A program made the translations under genes and the position numbers. A stretch of 64,000 nucleotides of DNA, taken from assembly GCA_019203745.1 (NCBI GenBank), contig CP078104.1, positions 1,958,501 through 2,022,500 on the forward strand, read 5' to 3'. This document shows, piece by piece, positions 9,724 to 20,557 of this stretch. Numbering within the stretch: position 1 is the first letter of the stretch; each line of letters starts with the position of its first letter. The notes beneath the pieces were generated by a model that saw nothing but the letters and a program-made list of their open reading frames with translations, ran no database searches and was not told where the DNA came from. Source of the DNA: Chryseobacterium sp. E1. Its GTDB lineage: Bacteria > Bacteroidota > Bacteroidia > Flavobacteriales > Weeksellaceae.

Positions 9724-11661
9724 TTAGTTGAACAAATACCACACAATTCCAATATTCAATCTGAAATCATATACCGGATAATGTGGAAATGCATATGCTT
9801 TATTATTGGAAATAAAGGTGCCTACCTGTTGTCCTTCTATGAAAAAGAACATTTTTTTCACCTTCATATTGATGTAAAGATCTGCAATAGGCTGTCCTCC
9901 GATAGAGAATGAATCCGTACGGGGAAGAATATATTCATTAAGGACAGGGAAGTAATCTCTTGAAGCAAATTTGGAGAAATAATACACTTTAAGTCCGGCC
10001 TGAATTTCAGCTGCTTTTTTAAAGGCCTGAGTCTGATAGAAGAAGTTGGCTCTTCCGATAAATCCAGGCAGAGGAAGCAGATTTTTATTTGTCAGGGTAT
10101 TCTGGAAATGCAGCCTGGTATTCAGATGGAATTTACCAAAGCTGAATGTGGCATCACCTCCGATCTGAGAAATATTCACAGAATTTTCACTTTGCTTCGG
10201 ATTTCCGTTACTATCAAGATATGTATAGTTATCAATTCTGAAATAATTGGCGAAAATCTCGGTTTTGAACCACTTCAGATTAATACTTCCCCTATTTCCA
10301 TTACCGACTGATTCTTTGCATTTTCAAAGTAATAGTTAAAATTGTTGTAAACGGAAGTATTCAACAAATAATTGAAGGAAGGATAAGCACTTTGAAAGTT
10401 TACTTTAGCATTAACAAAATAATCTTTTATCGGCTCAAACTTCAAATTATTAGCTGTTCTGAGATAGCTTTTAAACTGGCTGCCGTTTGAGAATTCCAGG
10501 AATGAATTTAACTGAATTTTATCCCAAAGTTTTACCTGCAAGTTTCCTACTGCTCCGATTCTGTTTTCTTTAAGTTCACCTGGAAAAGGAACACCATTAA
10601 GGGCAACAACATCTCTAATTCCCAATTTGATCATCTGATAACGTACTCCAGCATCCAGTTTAAATTTTTCATTATTAAAAATTAAGCTTAGCGTATTGCT
10701 GAAATTGTCAGAGTATTTCTTTGTAGTCAAAGGAAATCCATTGACCAGATCTTCAGGCACTCTATACCAATAGTTTTCCAATGCGCCCTGGTTATAATAA
10801 TATTTATTTCCCTGATGTGAAATAGTGTGTCTGATGCTGAAAGGAAACTTCTCTGCATTGAACGGGGTAAACTGATGACTCAGATAATATCTTCTATATG
10901 AGAACTGAGAGCTTGACGATGTCAGTTGTACCTGGGCATTCTGTCTGTTTTTATAGTTACTGTCACCATTCTGGAACAGATTATCTTCAGTGATCCCACC
11001 ACTTTCCTGATTGTTTACGTTTTGATGGAGATAATGGGCAAATAATTCATAGTTTCCGCTTTTAGAAACATAATGACCGGAAAATACGGTATTGTTATTT
11101 GCCGCCAATGAATTCCTGTAAAGTCCCTGGGAGCGAAGTCCCATATATTCAAGGGCAAAGTTGAATCTTTTCCCAATATTCTGGGTGTAGGTAGATCTCA
11201 AAGCTGCACCGTTTCGCATCGCATTATGATAAATAAATGAAGCGGTAGGTGTTTTTACGTCATAGTATTTTACTTCATTGGCTCCAAGAATCATATAAGA
11301 TTTGTTGGAAGGCAATAAAGACAGGTTCTGCTCCGGATTAACTTCAAATACCAAAGGATTGAATCCTGCACCAATATTGGCAGGCTGCACTCTTCCAAAG
11401 TTATCACTGTTGTTATATTGAGAAAAATATGGGTTTTATCAAAAGTCATTACAGTATCAAACACTTTCTTTTCAGAAAACTGGGTCTGAAACTGGTAATC
11501 TTCAATAGTAGGTTTAAAAATTTTCAGGGAATCTTTTTTCCGGAATCGATTACCAATGTATCTTCTTTTTTGACCTGAGGATTTTTCACCTCTGCTTTGT
11601 CAACAATCTGAGCCTTCGCTGCAAAGCTAAAGAAGGAAAATATGAAAAGGATGTACTTCAT
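9724..11661 (-). CDS. Putative outer-membrane porin, Bacteroidota Porin_10-like, frameshifted
   Basis: Predicted beta-barrel outer-membrane protein of about 645 residues. The start at 11661 gives a signal peptide (MKYILFIFSFFSFAAKAQ), followed by a short charged linker. The long barrel alternates hydrophobic and polar residues and is rich in aromatic and Asn residues. The C-terminus ends in a beta strand (DFRLNIGIVWYLFN), as outer-membrane barrels do. The order and length match the putative-porin family found next to bshC-like genes in Chryseobacterium; the family name is from memory. Breaks lie near 11540, 11435 and 10280. A TATTTTTG box sits at 11679-11686. Confidence 0.7.
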
Positions 11662-11678
11662 TATTCATTATTGTTCAG

Positions 11679-11686
11679 CAAAAATA
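11679..11686 (-). promoter_or_regulatory. Probable -7 box of the porin gene
   Basis: TATTTTTG on the minus strand, 17 nt before the start codon. It lies immediately downstream of the susD terminator, consistent with an independent transcript. Confidence 0.45.
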
Positions 11687-11703
11687 AGAAATAATAGCAA
11701 ATA

Positions 11704-11730
11704 AAAACCCTGCTTGGAGCAGGGGTTCTA
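11704..11730 (-). terminator. Terminator after the susC-susD pair
   Basis: CCCTGCT (11708-11714) and AGCAGGG (11718-11724) form a stem with a TGG loop, extended by A/T pairs. On the minus strand it is followed by GTTTTTAT. It ends the SusC-SusD transcript. Confidence 0.75.
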
Positions 11731-11750
11731 TATAATATGATTATTGTTGA

Positions 11751-13448
11751 TTAATAACCAGGGTTTTGCTTACAGTTTGGATTAGCAGAAGTCTCCTGAA
11801 TAGGAATAGGTAAAGTATACTTATGACTATTATTTGGAAGATTCGAAGTTGGGATAATATCGTCTTTTGCGTTTCTATCCATCGTTACACCTGCAATGGT
11901 TGCAAGTCTCTTCAAATCGATATAACGGTGACCTTCTAAACCAAGTTCAATTCTACGTTCTTTCAAGATGTCAGCATAAGCAAACTGAGCATTTGTATAG
12001 GTAGGAGTTGTAGCTGTACCTAAGTAATTTCTTGCAACTCTAACTTCCTGGATCAAATCATGTGCTGCAGTAAGATTTCCAGCAGCCACTTCAGCTTCAG
12101 CTAAAATAAATTTCATTTCAGATAATCTGAATACCTTAATGTCATTTCTTGTTGCTGTACTTACTTTACCAGGGTATTTATCAATTACCAATCTATCTGC
12201 AGTAGGATTAGCAGCAGCTGCATTTATTACCGAGGTAGGATCAATGTATGTATATCTTCTGATATCTCCTTTGTCTACAGCTGGGTCATATATTAGATTG
12301 AACAAGTTTCTTCCTAAGAACCACATTGGAACTCCAGATACGGTAGATCCATTGGTATTAAACCTTTCTCCAATAGCTAATCCCGCACCTAATGGAAGCC
12401 TGTTTAATGAGAAAATAGCCTCACCATTATCAGTATCAGCCCACATTCTTCTATATGGGTTGAAAGATCCACCAACGGTACCATTTCCGTTAGTTGGAGC
12501 AGTCCCACCATAGAATGCAATATTCCATTTAGTCCACTGTGCCGGTGTTGGTCCTGGTGCTGGTAAACTAAGAGGATAAGCTCCTGAAGAAAAAGGTTGC
12601 CCATTAGTTTCAGTAAGAGGAACAGCCGTATTCACTCCATCCATAGGTATAGCTTCAGTAAGTTTTAAACCTGATTTACTAATCACCTCTGTTGCATATT
12701 GTTTAGCCAAAGCATACTCTCCTCTATATAAATTGAATCTTGCTGAAACTGAATTTACAAAAGCTTTATCTATCACATATCTTCTTGCACTTGTTGAGTA
12801 AGATAATATACCTCTTGCATAATCCAGATCTGCGTTAATAAAGTCGTATACTTCTTTATTAGTAGCTCTTGGCAGTTTGGCATCACTAGCAGGTATGTCT
12901 TGTAACAAAATAACTCCTAAAGCATTAGGATCTTTCATATCTGTAGAAAAATATGCTTCTAACTGCATATAGCAATAAGCTCTCATTGCTCTAGCCTGCG
13001 CAAGAATTCCATTATAAGTACTAACTTCAGTTGCCGCTGGCTTAACATTCTTTGCCCCTTCTAATAATCTATTGATTCTGTTAATTACTCTATAGTGATT
13101 ACGCCAAATCCCATCACTTGTTTGAGTACTAACACCTCCACCTCCAACAATTGGAGAAGAAGGATCCAGGAAAAATCTATGGATTTCATACTCCTGTCCA
13201 CCGCTACCACTTCCTGGTTTTACCTCATCTGTAAATACCGCAGTAAAATATATTTCATCAATTGGATCAATTTGTCCGTAAACTCCACCATATAGAGCTT
13301 CATTCAAATTAGAAACAGTGGTATAGAGTTCTTTATCCTCTAACTCTCCTGCTTGCTTAATATCTAATGCATCCTGACAGCTATTCAATGTAAATCCTGC
13401 TGCTGATAAGGTTGCTACAATTAATACTGTATTTATAATTCTTTTCAT
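11751..13448 (-). CDS. SusD/RagB-family nutrient-binding outer-membrane lipoprotein
   Basis: Surface lipoprotein that forms the lid of a SusC transporter and binds the incoming glycan or peptide. It is an intact 565-residue protein. The signal peptide ends in a lipobox with the lipidated Cys24 (FTLNSCQD). The body has the family's features: an N-terminal TPR-like segment (IWRNHYRVINRINRLLEGA, RAMRAYCYMQLEAYF) and the C-terminal LKERRIELGLEGHRYIDLKR motif. It ends NPNCKQNPGY, as many Chryseobacterium SusD proteins do. It lies 12 bp downstream of its SusC partner in one transcript. No catabolic enzymes are adjacent, so the substrate is unknown. Confidence 0.95.
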   Translation of the reverse strand: MKRIINTVLIVATLSAAGFTLNSCQDALDIKQAGELEDKELYTTVSNLNEALYGGVYGQIDPIDEIYFTAVFTDEVKPGSGSGGQEYEIHRFFLDPSSPIVGGGGVSTQTSDGIWRNHYRVINRINRLLEGAKNVKPAATEVSTYNGILAQARAMRAYCYMQLEAYFSTDMKDPNALGVILLQDIPASDAKLPRATNKEVYDFINADLDYARGILSYSTSARRYVIDKAFVNSVSARFNLYRGEYALAKQYATEVISKSGLKLTEAIPMDGVNTAVPLTETNGQPFSSGAYPLSLPAPGPTPAQWTKWNIAFYGGTAPTNGNGTVGGSFNPYRRMWADTDNGEAIFSLNRLPLGAGLAIGERFNTNGSTVSGVPMWFLGRNLFNLIYDPAVDKGDIRRYTYIDPTSVINAAAANPTADRLVIDKYPGKVSTATRNDIKVFRLSEMKFILAEAEVAAGNLTAAHDLIQEVRVARNYLGTATTPTYTNAQFAYADILKERRIELGLEGHRYIDLKRLATIAGVTMDRNAKDDIIPTSNLPNNSHKYTLPIPIQETSANPNCKQNPGY

Positions 13449-13460
13449 AATTATTTTCTA

Positions 13461-16318
13461 TTAAAAATCAACATTTAATCCTACCGACACTGTTCTAGGG
13501 TTTGGATATACATTTAATGAATAAGTAGTAACAGGCTCTGGGTCAAAACCTTTCCAACTTGTCCAAGTATAAAGATTTTCAGCCTGAACAAATACTTTAA
13601 CTCCTCTAATTGGCAAGTTGCCTAATTGATTCTTAGTGAAAGAATATCCTAAGGATACATTCTTAAGTCTTATGAAATCTGACTTATATAGAAATCTATC
13701 TGACGATCCATCTCTACCGGTATTATCTGCTTCTACGCTAGGAACATTAGTATTAGTGTTATCTGGTGTCCAAGCATTTAACAAGTCTGCAGAAACATTG
13801 ATATTATTAGCTGCGTAGTTTGGATTCATTACCCAAGAATATAAGTTATCATAGATCCATCCTCCTTGTTGGAATGAAAATAAAGTATCTAAGAACCATC
13901 CTTTATGCTGGAAGTTGAATCCAAATCCTCCTGTAAATTTAGCATAACGAGACTTTCCTGTTAATCTTCTGTCTGAAGGTTGTGGATCTTCTGTAATATT
14001 TCCGTTGATATCAAGGAACTGCATGTTACCATTAGCTTGATTTACTCCCACATAAGGATATAAATGGTATTGTCCTGCAGGTCCTCCGATAGCATTAACT
14101 ACATCATCAGAAAGATCTTCATTACTCATAGATACAATCTTATTCGAGTTATATGCTCCGTTTACAAAAATAGATAGTTTTGTATTCTCGTTTCTGATAG
14201 CATTAAATCTGATCAAACCTTCAACTCCTTTATTATCAAGAACCCCGTCATTTCCTCTTATAGACCAATATCCTGTAACGGCAGATCTCTGAAGATCGTT
14301 AAACATTCTTGATGTTCTTTTCTGATAATAGTCAAAGCTACCTTCAACAATTCCTTTATAATTAAAGTCAACCCCAACATTCGTTTGTTTTACCTGTTCC
14401 CATCTTAAATAAGGGTTAGAAAGGTTAACGAAGTTATATCCAAGAAGGTTTTGGTATCCGGAAATACCGTTATATCTGTCAAGGAAGTTATTTGGAAGTA
14501 AAGCCAATGGGTTTTGGTTATTAGCTGCAATTCCTAAGTTCTGGTTACCTGTAGTACCAATGGAAGCTCTTAACTTTAATAATCTGAATCCTGAATCAGC
14601 CATGAATTCTTCTTTATCAATATTCCATCTACCAGCTACTGACCAGAAAGTCTCCCATCTGTTTGTAGGAAGGAAACGATAAGATCCATCTCTTCTTACC
14701 ACCCCACTTACTCCGTACTTATCTTTATAGTCGTAATCTAACGTTCCGAAGTATGCTAAAGTTCCAGCTGTTGTTTTTTCAGCTAATACAGTTGGTCTGT
14801 AAATATTCGGTGTATCAGGGTTAAATGGAATATATCCTGTCCCTGCACCAAACTGCCACTGTAAAGGATTCAACCCATTTTGTGTTTGAGCATTACGGTT
14901 AACATGAACTTTGATGTAATCCATATAAGCCGCTGCTGAAATTGTATGATCTCCGAAAGATTTGTTGAATGTAATATTTGTAATACTGTTATAAGTCAGA
15001 TCCTGAGTAGTATCAAATGTTTCGAAACCGCCATATTTTGCAGTCTGTCCTGTTGCTACAGATATTGCAAGGTAACCAAGAGGTGATCTTGCAAAGATTC
15101 TTTCATATTCTTTATACTCAACTCCTGTTCTGTTTCCTACGCTTAACCAATCTGTAATTTTATAGTTTACGTTAGCATTAGCAGAAATACTTAATTCGGT
15201 AAACCTGTTTTGAATACCTCCATTAATATTATCCTGAAGGACCCACTGTCTGTTTCCGGCACTATTAGTTCCAATGGCATTAAATAACTCTCTCCCGTTT
15301 GCGTAAGGTGAAGGAGCTACATATGAAGGAGAAAGTACTCCTCCAAATAATGGGTTTTGAATTACGTTTCCATTAATCGCACCATTAGTTTCATCATCCA
15401 ACTGATGTCTCTTAGAGTAACCAAGTCCCATAATTGCACTGAAAGTCAATCTACCATCCTTAGATTTACCATTAAGGTTATTTCTCAATGTGAACCTTTT
15501 AAAGTCTGTAGATCTCACAATACCTTCACTATCCAGATATCCTAAAGAGAAAAAATTATTGATATTTTCCCCCCTCCGGTTATTGCTAAATTATGTTGTT
15601 GAGAAGTTCCTACACGAGTAAATTGTTTATTCCAATCTGTATCTGTAGCCCAGTTATCAATTTTATCTTGTGTTAAAGTACTACCATATCCACCGCCGAT
15701 ATCATGTTGAAATTGTAATAGCTGCTTAGCGTTTGACATGTTATAATCAGGCTTAGGCATATAATTGAATGATGTCAATGCATCATAAGATACTCTTAAG
15801 CCAGAATTAAATTTACCTCCTTTTGTAGTAATTACTACAACCCCGTTAGCAGCTCTGTTACCATAAATAGCGGTAGCTTGAGCATCTTTTAGAATACTGA
15901 AAGTTTCAATATCATAAGAGTTCAGGTTTCTAAACTGAGATCCTGAAGTAATTACACCGTCCACTACATATAGTGGATCAGTAGAACCGTTCAATGAGCT
16001 CATACCTCTAATTAAGATATTGAACTTTCCTGAACCTGGAGAACCAGATGCAGAGTTAACCACAATACCTGGAGCTGTTCCCTGAATTGAATTCAGTACA
16101 GAGATGTTAGGTCTGTTTTCTAAAGTTTCAGCACCAACTGTAACTGAAGAACTCGTAGTTTTTGCTTTTGTAGCTGTTTTACTATACCCTAAAACAACTA
16201 CCTCCTCAATTTTCGTCTCCTTGTCCTTTTTGTCCTTAGAGTCATTTTCCTGAGCAAATACAGCTTGTCCTGTAAAAAACAGTACACCAGCCGTTAATAC
16301 ACGTAGTTTAACATTCAT
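13461..16318 (-). CDS. SusC/RagA-family TonB-linked outer-membrane transporter, one frameshift
   Basis: TonB-dependent transporter pairing with the SusD lipoprotein. The span gives about 952 residues, one base short of a full frame. The signal peptide (MNVKLRVLTAGVLFFTGQAVFAQ) is followed directly by the TonB box IEEVVVLGYS; the usual carboxypeptidase-like N-terminal domain is absent. Plug motifs are NILIRGMSSLNGSTDPLYVV and AQATAIYGNRAANGVVVITT. The barrel runs to the C-terminal VYPNPRTVSVGLNVDF. The break is near 15570, where TGGGENINNFFSLGYLDSEG is restored by one extra base in a G run. A TTG-N20-CATATTTG promoter precedes the gene. Confidence 0.95.
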
Positions 16319-16346
16319 ATTAACAAATTTTAATATATTTTAGGAG

Positions 16347-16377
16347 CAAATATGTTAATAAATATTAATACTGGCAA
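16347..16377 (-). promoter_or_regulatory. Promoter of the susC-susD operon
   Basis: TTG (16377-16375), a 20-bp spacer and CATATTTG (16354-16347) on the minus strand. It is one mismatch from TTG-N17-23-TAnnTTTG and about 28 bp before the start codon. Confidence 0.55.
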
Positions 16378-16708
16378 ATTTTTCACATTCACAACTTATG
16401 GACATATTCACAATATAACAACACTAGCGCCACATACATAAATAAATTCACAATTTTAAACTTAATTTAATTGTTAAAATTTAAAACAAACTTCATAAAA
16501 CGCTAGTTTTAACACTTTTTAATCAATTAAAAAAAAATTATTTATAATAAATCTAAATTACAACCACTCTAATTTTCAGACATATAGCTGATTTAAAGAC
16601 AAAACAAAAAAAAATCATATCGTTTTCTATTGTTTTATCCACTATTTAAAAAAACTCAGTGATAAAACAAAAAATGATGCTCATAAACTCTTAGAAATAA
16701 TATTTTTA

Positions 16709-16716
16709 TACTTTTG
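16709..16716 (+). promoter_or_regulatory. -7 box for the secreted protein at 16749
   Basis: TACTTTTG, an exact TAnnTTTG match ending 32 nt before the ATG. No TTG is present at the usual distance upstream. Confidence 0.5.
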
Positions 16717-16748
16717 AAACTAAAATCAAAAATTCATAAATTTAGAGT

Positions 16749-17429
16749 ATGAAAAAAACAATTTTAACCACATTCGCTCTAGCCAGCTTTGGTTTAAGCT
16801 TCGCACAGAATACACTTTCAGTAAACGGAGCCACAGGAGCACAGTCAGTATTTGACGGAATTAAGTCTACTACGGGTAAGACATTTAAATACGAAGAAAT
16901 TGCAGGGGATTCTCCTTATATTGGAAAAGAATTCTCCAATGCCAAAATTGCCGCTAATTACGAGCAGGTTCCTGTACGTTATAACAGCTACACTGATGAA
17001 GTTGAATTTAAGAAAAACGGAGAAGTTCAGGTACTTCCAAAAACTTCAGATTTCTTCAGGATTGAGATCGCTTCTCCTAAACAAACCATCGTAATGCTTG
17101 AGACTTCGGATGAGTTAAACGGGTATTTTTTTGAATTAGTGAATGGCAAGAACAGTTTATATAAAAAGATCAAAACCAAATTCACAGATGTTGTACCGGC
17201 TGCTAATTCCTACGCAAGTGAACGACCTGCCAACTTCAGAACTCTGCCAGCCGTATATTACATTAAAACGGAAAAAGGATTGATCAAGAAACCCCGAAAT
17301 CAAAAAGACATCATTGAACTATTCCCGGATAAAAAAGACAGCTTAAATGACTTCTGTAAATCCAACAAAATAAAATTTGACAGGGATGAAGATTTAATCA
17401 AGCTTGTCAACTTCATGAATCAGAATTAA
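16749..17429 (+). CDS. Secreted protein of unknown function
   Basis: Intact 226-residue protein with a clear Sec signal peptide (MKKTILTTFALASFGLSFAQ, cleavage after Ala-Gln). The mature part is Lys-rich and mixed alpha/beta, with segments such as SPYIGKEFSNAKIAANYEQV and VRYNSYTDEVEFKKNGEVQVL. It has no lipobox, transmembrane segment or T9SS tail, so it is probably periplasmic or exported to the periplasmic side of the outer membrane. The pattern (residues that describe a small N-terminal fold, then KKPRNQKDIIELFP) resembles small hypothetical proteins often seen in flavobacteria. I do not recognise a named family. It is monocistronic, ended by a strong terminator at 17465-17495. Confidence 0.85.
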   Translation: MKKTILTTFALASFGLSFAQNTLSVNGATGAQSVFDGIKSTTGKTFKYEEIAGDSPYIGKEFSNAKIAANYEQVPVRYNSYTDEVEFKKNGEVQVLPKTSDFFRIEIASPKQTIVMLETSDELNGYFFELVNGKNSLYKKIKTKFTDVVPAANSYASERPANFRTLPAVYYIKTEKGLIKKPRNQKDIIELFPDKKDSLNDFCKSNKIKFDRDEDLIKLVNFMNQN

Positions 17430-17464
17430 GAAGAAAAAAACATTAAAAGTTATTGTCAAAAAAT

Positions 17465-17495
17465 AAACCCGGCGCCTCAATGAGGCGCCGGGTTT
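17465..17495. terminator. Strong bidirectional terminator
   Basis: AAACCCGGCGCCTCA and TGAGGCGCCGGGTTT form a perfect 15-bp GC-rich stem around a single A, flanked by A/T tracts. It separates the plus-strand secreted-protein gene from convergent infB. Confidence 0.92.
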
Positions 17496-17513
17496 CATTA
17501 TATTTTAAAAGTA

Positions 17514-20479
17514 TTATTTCAACTTTTTCTTAACTGCTACTTCTTCGTAAACTTCAAGAATATCTCCGATTTCGATATCGTTATACCCTTTCAGGTTCAA
17601 TCCACATTCGTAACCTTTTGTTACTTCCTTCACATCATCTTTGAAACGCTTCAAGCTTTCAAGCTCTCCATCGAATTTCACAATTCCGTCTCTCAACAAA
17701 CGTACTTTCGACTGTCTTGTAACTTTTCCTGTAAGAACCATACATCCGGCAATTGAACCCACTTTAGAAATCTTGAATACTTCACGGATTTCAACGTTAC
17801 CAATTACCTGCTCCTGAATTTCCGGAGAAAGCATTCCCTCCATCGCTTCTTTTACTTCATCGATAGCTTTATAGATTACAGAATATGTTCTGATCTCAAT
17901 CTCCTCACGGTCAGCAAGCTCTTTTGCATTCGCACCGGCTCTTACGTTAAATCCGATGATGATAGCATCTGATGCTGCCGCTAAGTTGATATCAGATTCA
18001 GTGATCTGTCCTACTCCTGAATGAAGGATTTTCACGCTGATTTCTTCTGTTGACAATCTTTGTAGCTGATCAGATAATGCTTCTACTGAACCATCCACGT
18101 CACCTTTAAGGATAATATTCAATTCTTTGAATTCTCCTAAAGCAATACGTCTGCCCAATTCTTCAAGGGTTGTATGTTTTTTCGTTCTGATAGAAAGTTC
18201 TCTCTGTAGCTGTTCTCTCTTATTGGCAATAGCCTTACCTTCACTTTCGTCGGTATAAACACGGAATTTATCCCCTGCTGTAGGCGCTCCATCCAGACCT
18301 AAGATTGTTGCAGGAATTGAAGGACCTGCTTCCGCAAGGTTTTTACCTCTTTCATCAAGCAAAGCTTTTACTTTACCATGGTTTTTACCTGCTACCACAT
18401 AATCTCCAACTCTTAAGGTCCCGGTTTGTACCAACATTGTTGCTACATATCCTCTTCCTTTATCTAATGACGCTTCGATAACAACTCCATTTGCTGAACG
18501 GTCCGGATTAGCTTTCAGCTCAAGCATTTCTGCCTGTAATAAAACTTTCTCCAATAATACATCTACATTATTACCGAATTTAGCTGAAATTTCCTGTGCC
18601 TGAACATTTCCTCCCCATTCTTCTACAAGAACCGGTGGATTTAAACCTGATAGCTGCTGACGAATGTTGTCAGGGTTTGCATTCGGCTTATCTACTTTGT
18701 TGATCGCAATAATCATTGGTACACCTGCAGCCTGTGCGTGAGCAATTGCCTCTTTTGTTTGTGGCATTACATCATCATCAGCAGCAATTACGATAATCGC
18801 AATATCCGTGATCTGAGCACCTCTTGCTCTCATCGCTGTAAAGGCTTCGTGACCTGGCGTATCTAAGAATGTAATTCTCTGACCGTTTTCCAGTTTCACA
18901 TTATAAGCACCGATATGCTGGGTAATCCTCCGGACTCACCTGCAATTACGTTCGTTTTTCTGATATAATCCAGTAATGAAGTTTTACCGTGGTCAACGTG
19001 TCCCATTACAGTAACTACAGGGGCTCTTGAAACCAGGCTTTCTTCAGTATCCACTTCGTCTTCTGCATCTGTATCTTCAAGATCTGCATCAGAGAATTCA
19101 ATTTATAACCGAATTCATCTGCTACCAATAATAAGGTATCGGCTTCCAATCTTTGGTTCATGGTTACCATTACACCAAGAGAGAAACAAGCAGAGATCAC
19201 TTCAGTTGGAGAAACATTCATCAAACTTGCCAATTCACCTACTGTGATGAATTCCGTTACTTTAAGAGTTCTGTCTTGTGCTTCAAGCTCCTGTTGACGT
19301 TCGTCCTGTTCTCTACGGAAAGTTCTCTTATCTTTTCTGTGTTTTGCAGATTTAGATTTTCCTCCTTTATTGGTAAGTTTTTCTAAGGTTTCTTTGATCT
19401 GGTTTTTAACTTGTTCGTCAGTTAATTCAACCGGCATAACTCTTTGTCCAGGTCTGTTGTTTTGACCTCCTTTTTGAAGCCACCACCTTGGCCGCCCTGA
19501 CGGTTTCCGCCTTGACCTCCTGGTTATTCCCGAAACGGTTTCCACCTTGACCTCCCTGACCTTGTGGACGGTTTCCTTGTCCGCCCTGGCCCTGACGGTT
19601 TCCACCTTGTCCTCCACCATTATTGTGTTGACGGTTTCCACCTTGTCCACCTTGATTATTTCCAGAGTTTTGATTGTTTCCACCCTGGCCCTGGTTATTC
19701 TGACCTCCGCCTGGCTTTTCAATTCTCTTTCTTTTCTTTTTGCACCAGCACCTGGTTTTGGAGCAAACTGAGTAAGGTCAATTTTTTCACCTACGATCTT
19801 CGGACCGTCAAGTTTCTGATAGACCGTCTCAATTTTCTGTGGTTCCTGAGATTCAGGCTCAGCCTCAACTTTTGGAGTTTCCACTTTTTTCTCTTCAGCA
19901 ACAGCTGGCTTTGGAGTTTCTTTCACTGGTTCCACTGGTTTTACTTCTTCTTTTTTCTCCTCCATTTTTGGTTTGTCTTTTTCACAGGTCTGTTTCTAGA
20001 TTCTATTTGAGACAAATCAATTTTATCCAAAACTTTAAATTCCTGTTTTTCAGGAGCTGCTTTTACTTCCGGTTGCTCTTCTTTCACAATTTCTTCTTTC
20101 TTCTCTTCAACCGGTGTAGCCACAGGTGCCACAGGAGCTGCAGGAGTTTCTTCAACTTCAGGTTTCTTAGGCTCTAAGTCTATTTTACCTAAAATTCTAG
20201 TTTCTGGTTTATTTGCTTTAGCTCTTATCACTTCAGGGTTTTCTTCTCTTCAATTTCCAGTTTTTCTTCCGGAACTTTAGTGATCACCACCTCATGGGAA
20301 GCCTTTCGTTGTTCGCCATCTTTAGCAAACTCAGCCTCCAATGCAGAATATGCCGATTCTTCCAATTGAGCGTTAGGATTGCTTTCAACCTCGAAACCCT
20401 TTGACTGTAAAAACTCTACTAATCTGGACATCGAAATGTTGAATTCCTTAACCGCTTTATTTAATCTAATTTTTGGCAT
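17514..20479 (-). CDS. infB: Translation initiation factor IF-2, frameshifted
   Basis: GTPase that loads initiator tRNA onto the ribosome; essential. The start at 20479 gives the IF2_N helix-turn-helix ([20 protein letters not shown]). Next is a long Lys/Glu/Pro/Val-rich linker, then a Gly/Gln/Asn/Arg-rich repeat region near 19460-19740. The second IF2_N domain ([18 protein letters not shown]) leads into the G domain with [15 protein letters not shown] (G3) and AINKVDKP (G4). The C-terminus ends [17 protein letters not shown]. Breaks lie near 20235, 19975, 19735, 19525, 19470, 19100 and 18935 (the last at the SGGITQHIG motif). As infB is indispensable, these must be sequence errors. It is last in the rimP-nusA-infB operon. 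Confidence 0.95.
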
Positions 20480-20557
20480 CTATATTATTTACTGTTTTTT
20501 AATTTTTAAAATTAAAGTATTTTTTTTTACTGTTTATTAAAATTTATTTCTAAAATC

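Larger units (their letters stand above)
16319..16748. other. AT-rich intergenic region with divergent promoters
   Basis: 430 bp without an open frame of note, very AT-rich, between the divergent susC and the secreted-protein gene. It holds the two promoters listed separately (16347-16377 minus and 16709-16716 plus). No riboswitch or clear repeat was recognised in the rest. Confidence 0.6.

Noticed and set aside
19547..20177. Plus-strand open frames opposite infB (Phe/Leu/Ser-rich)
   Set aside because: They are shadows of the Lys/Glu-rich IF-2 linker and repeat region on the minus strand; codon pattern and coverage belong to infB.
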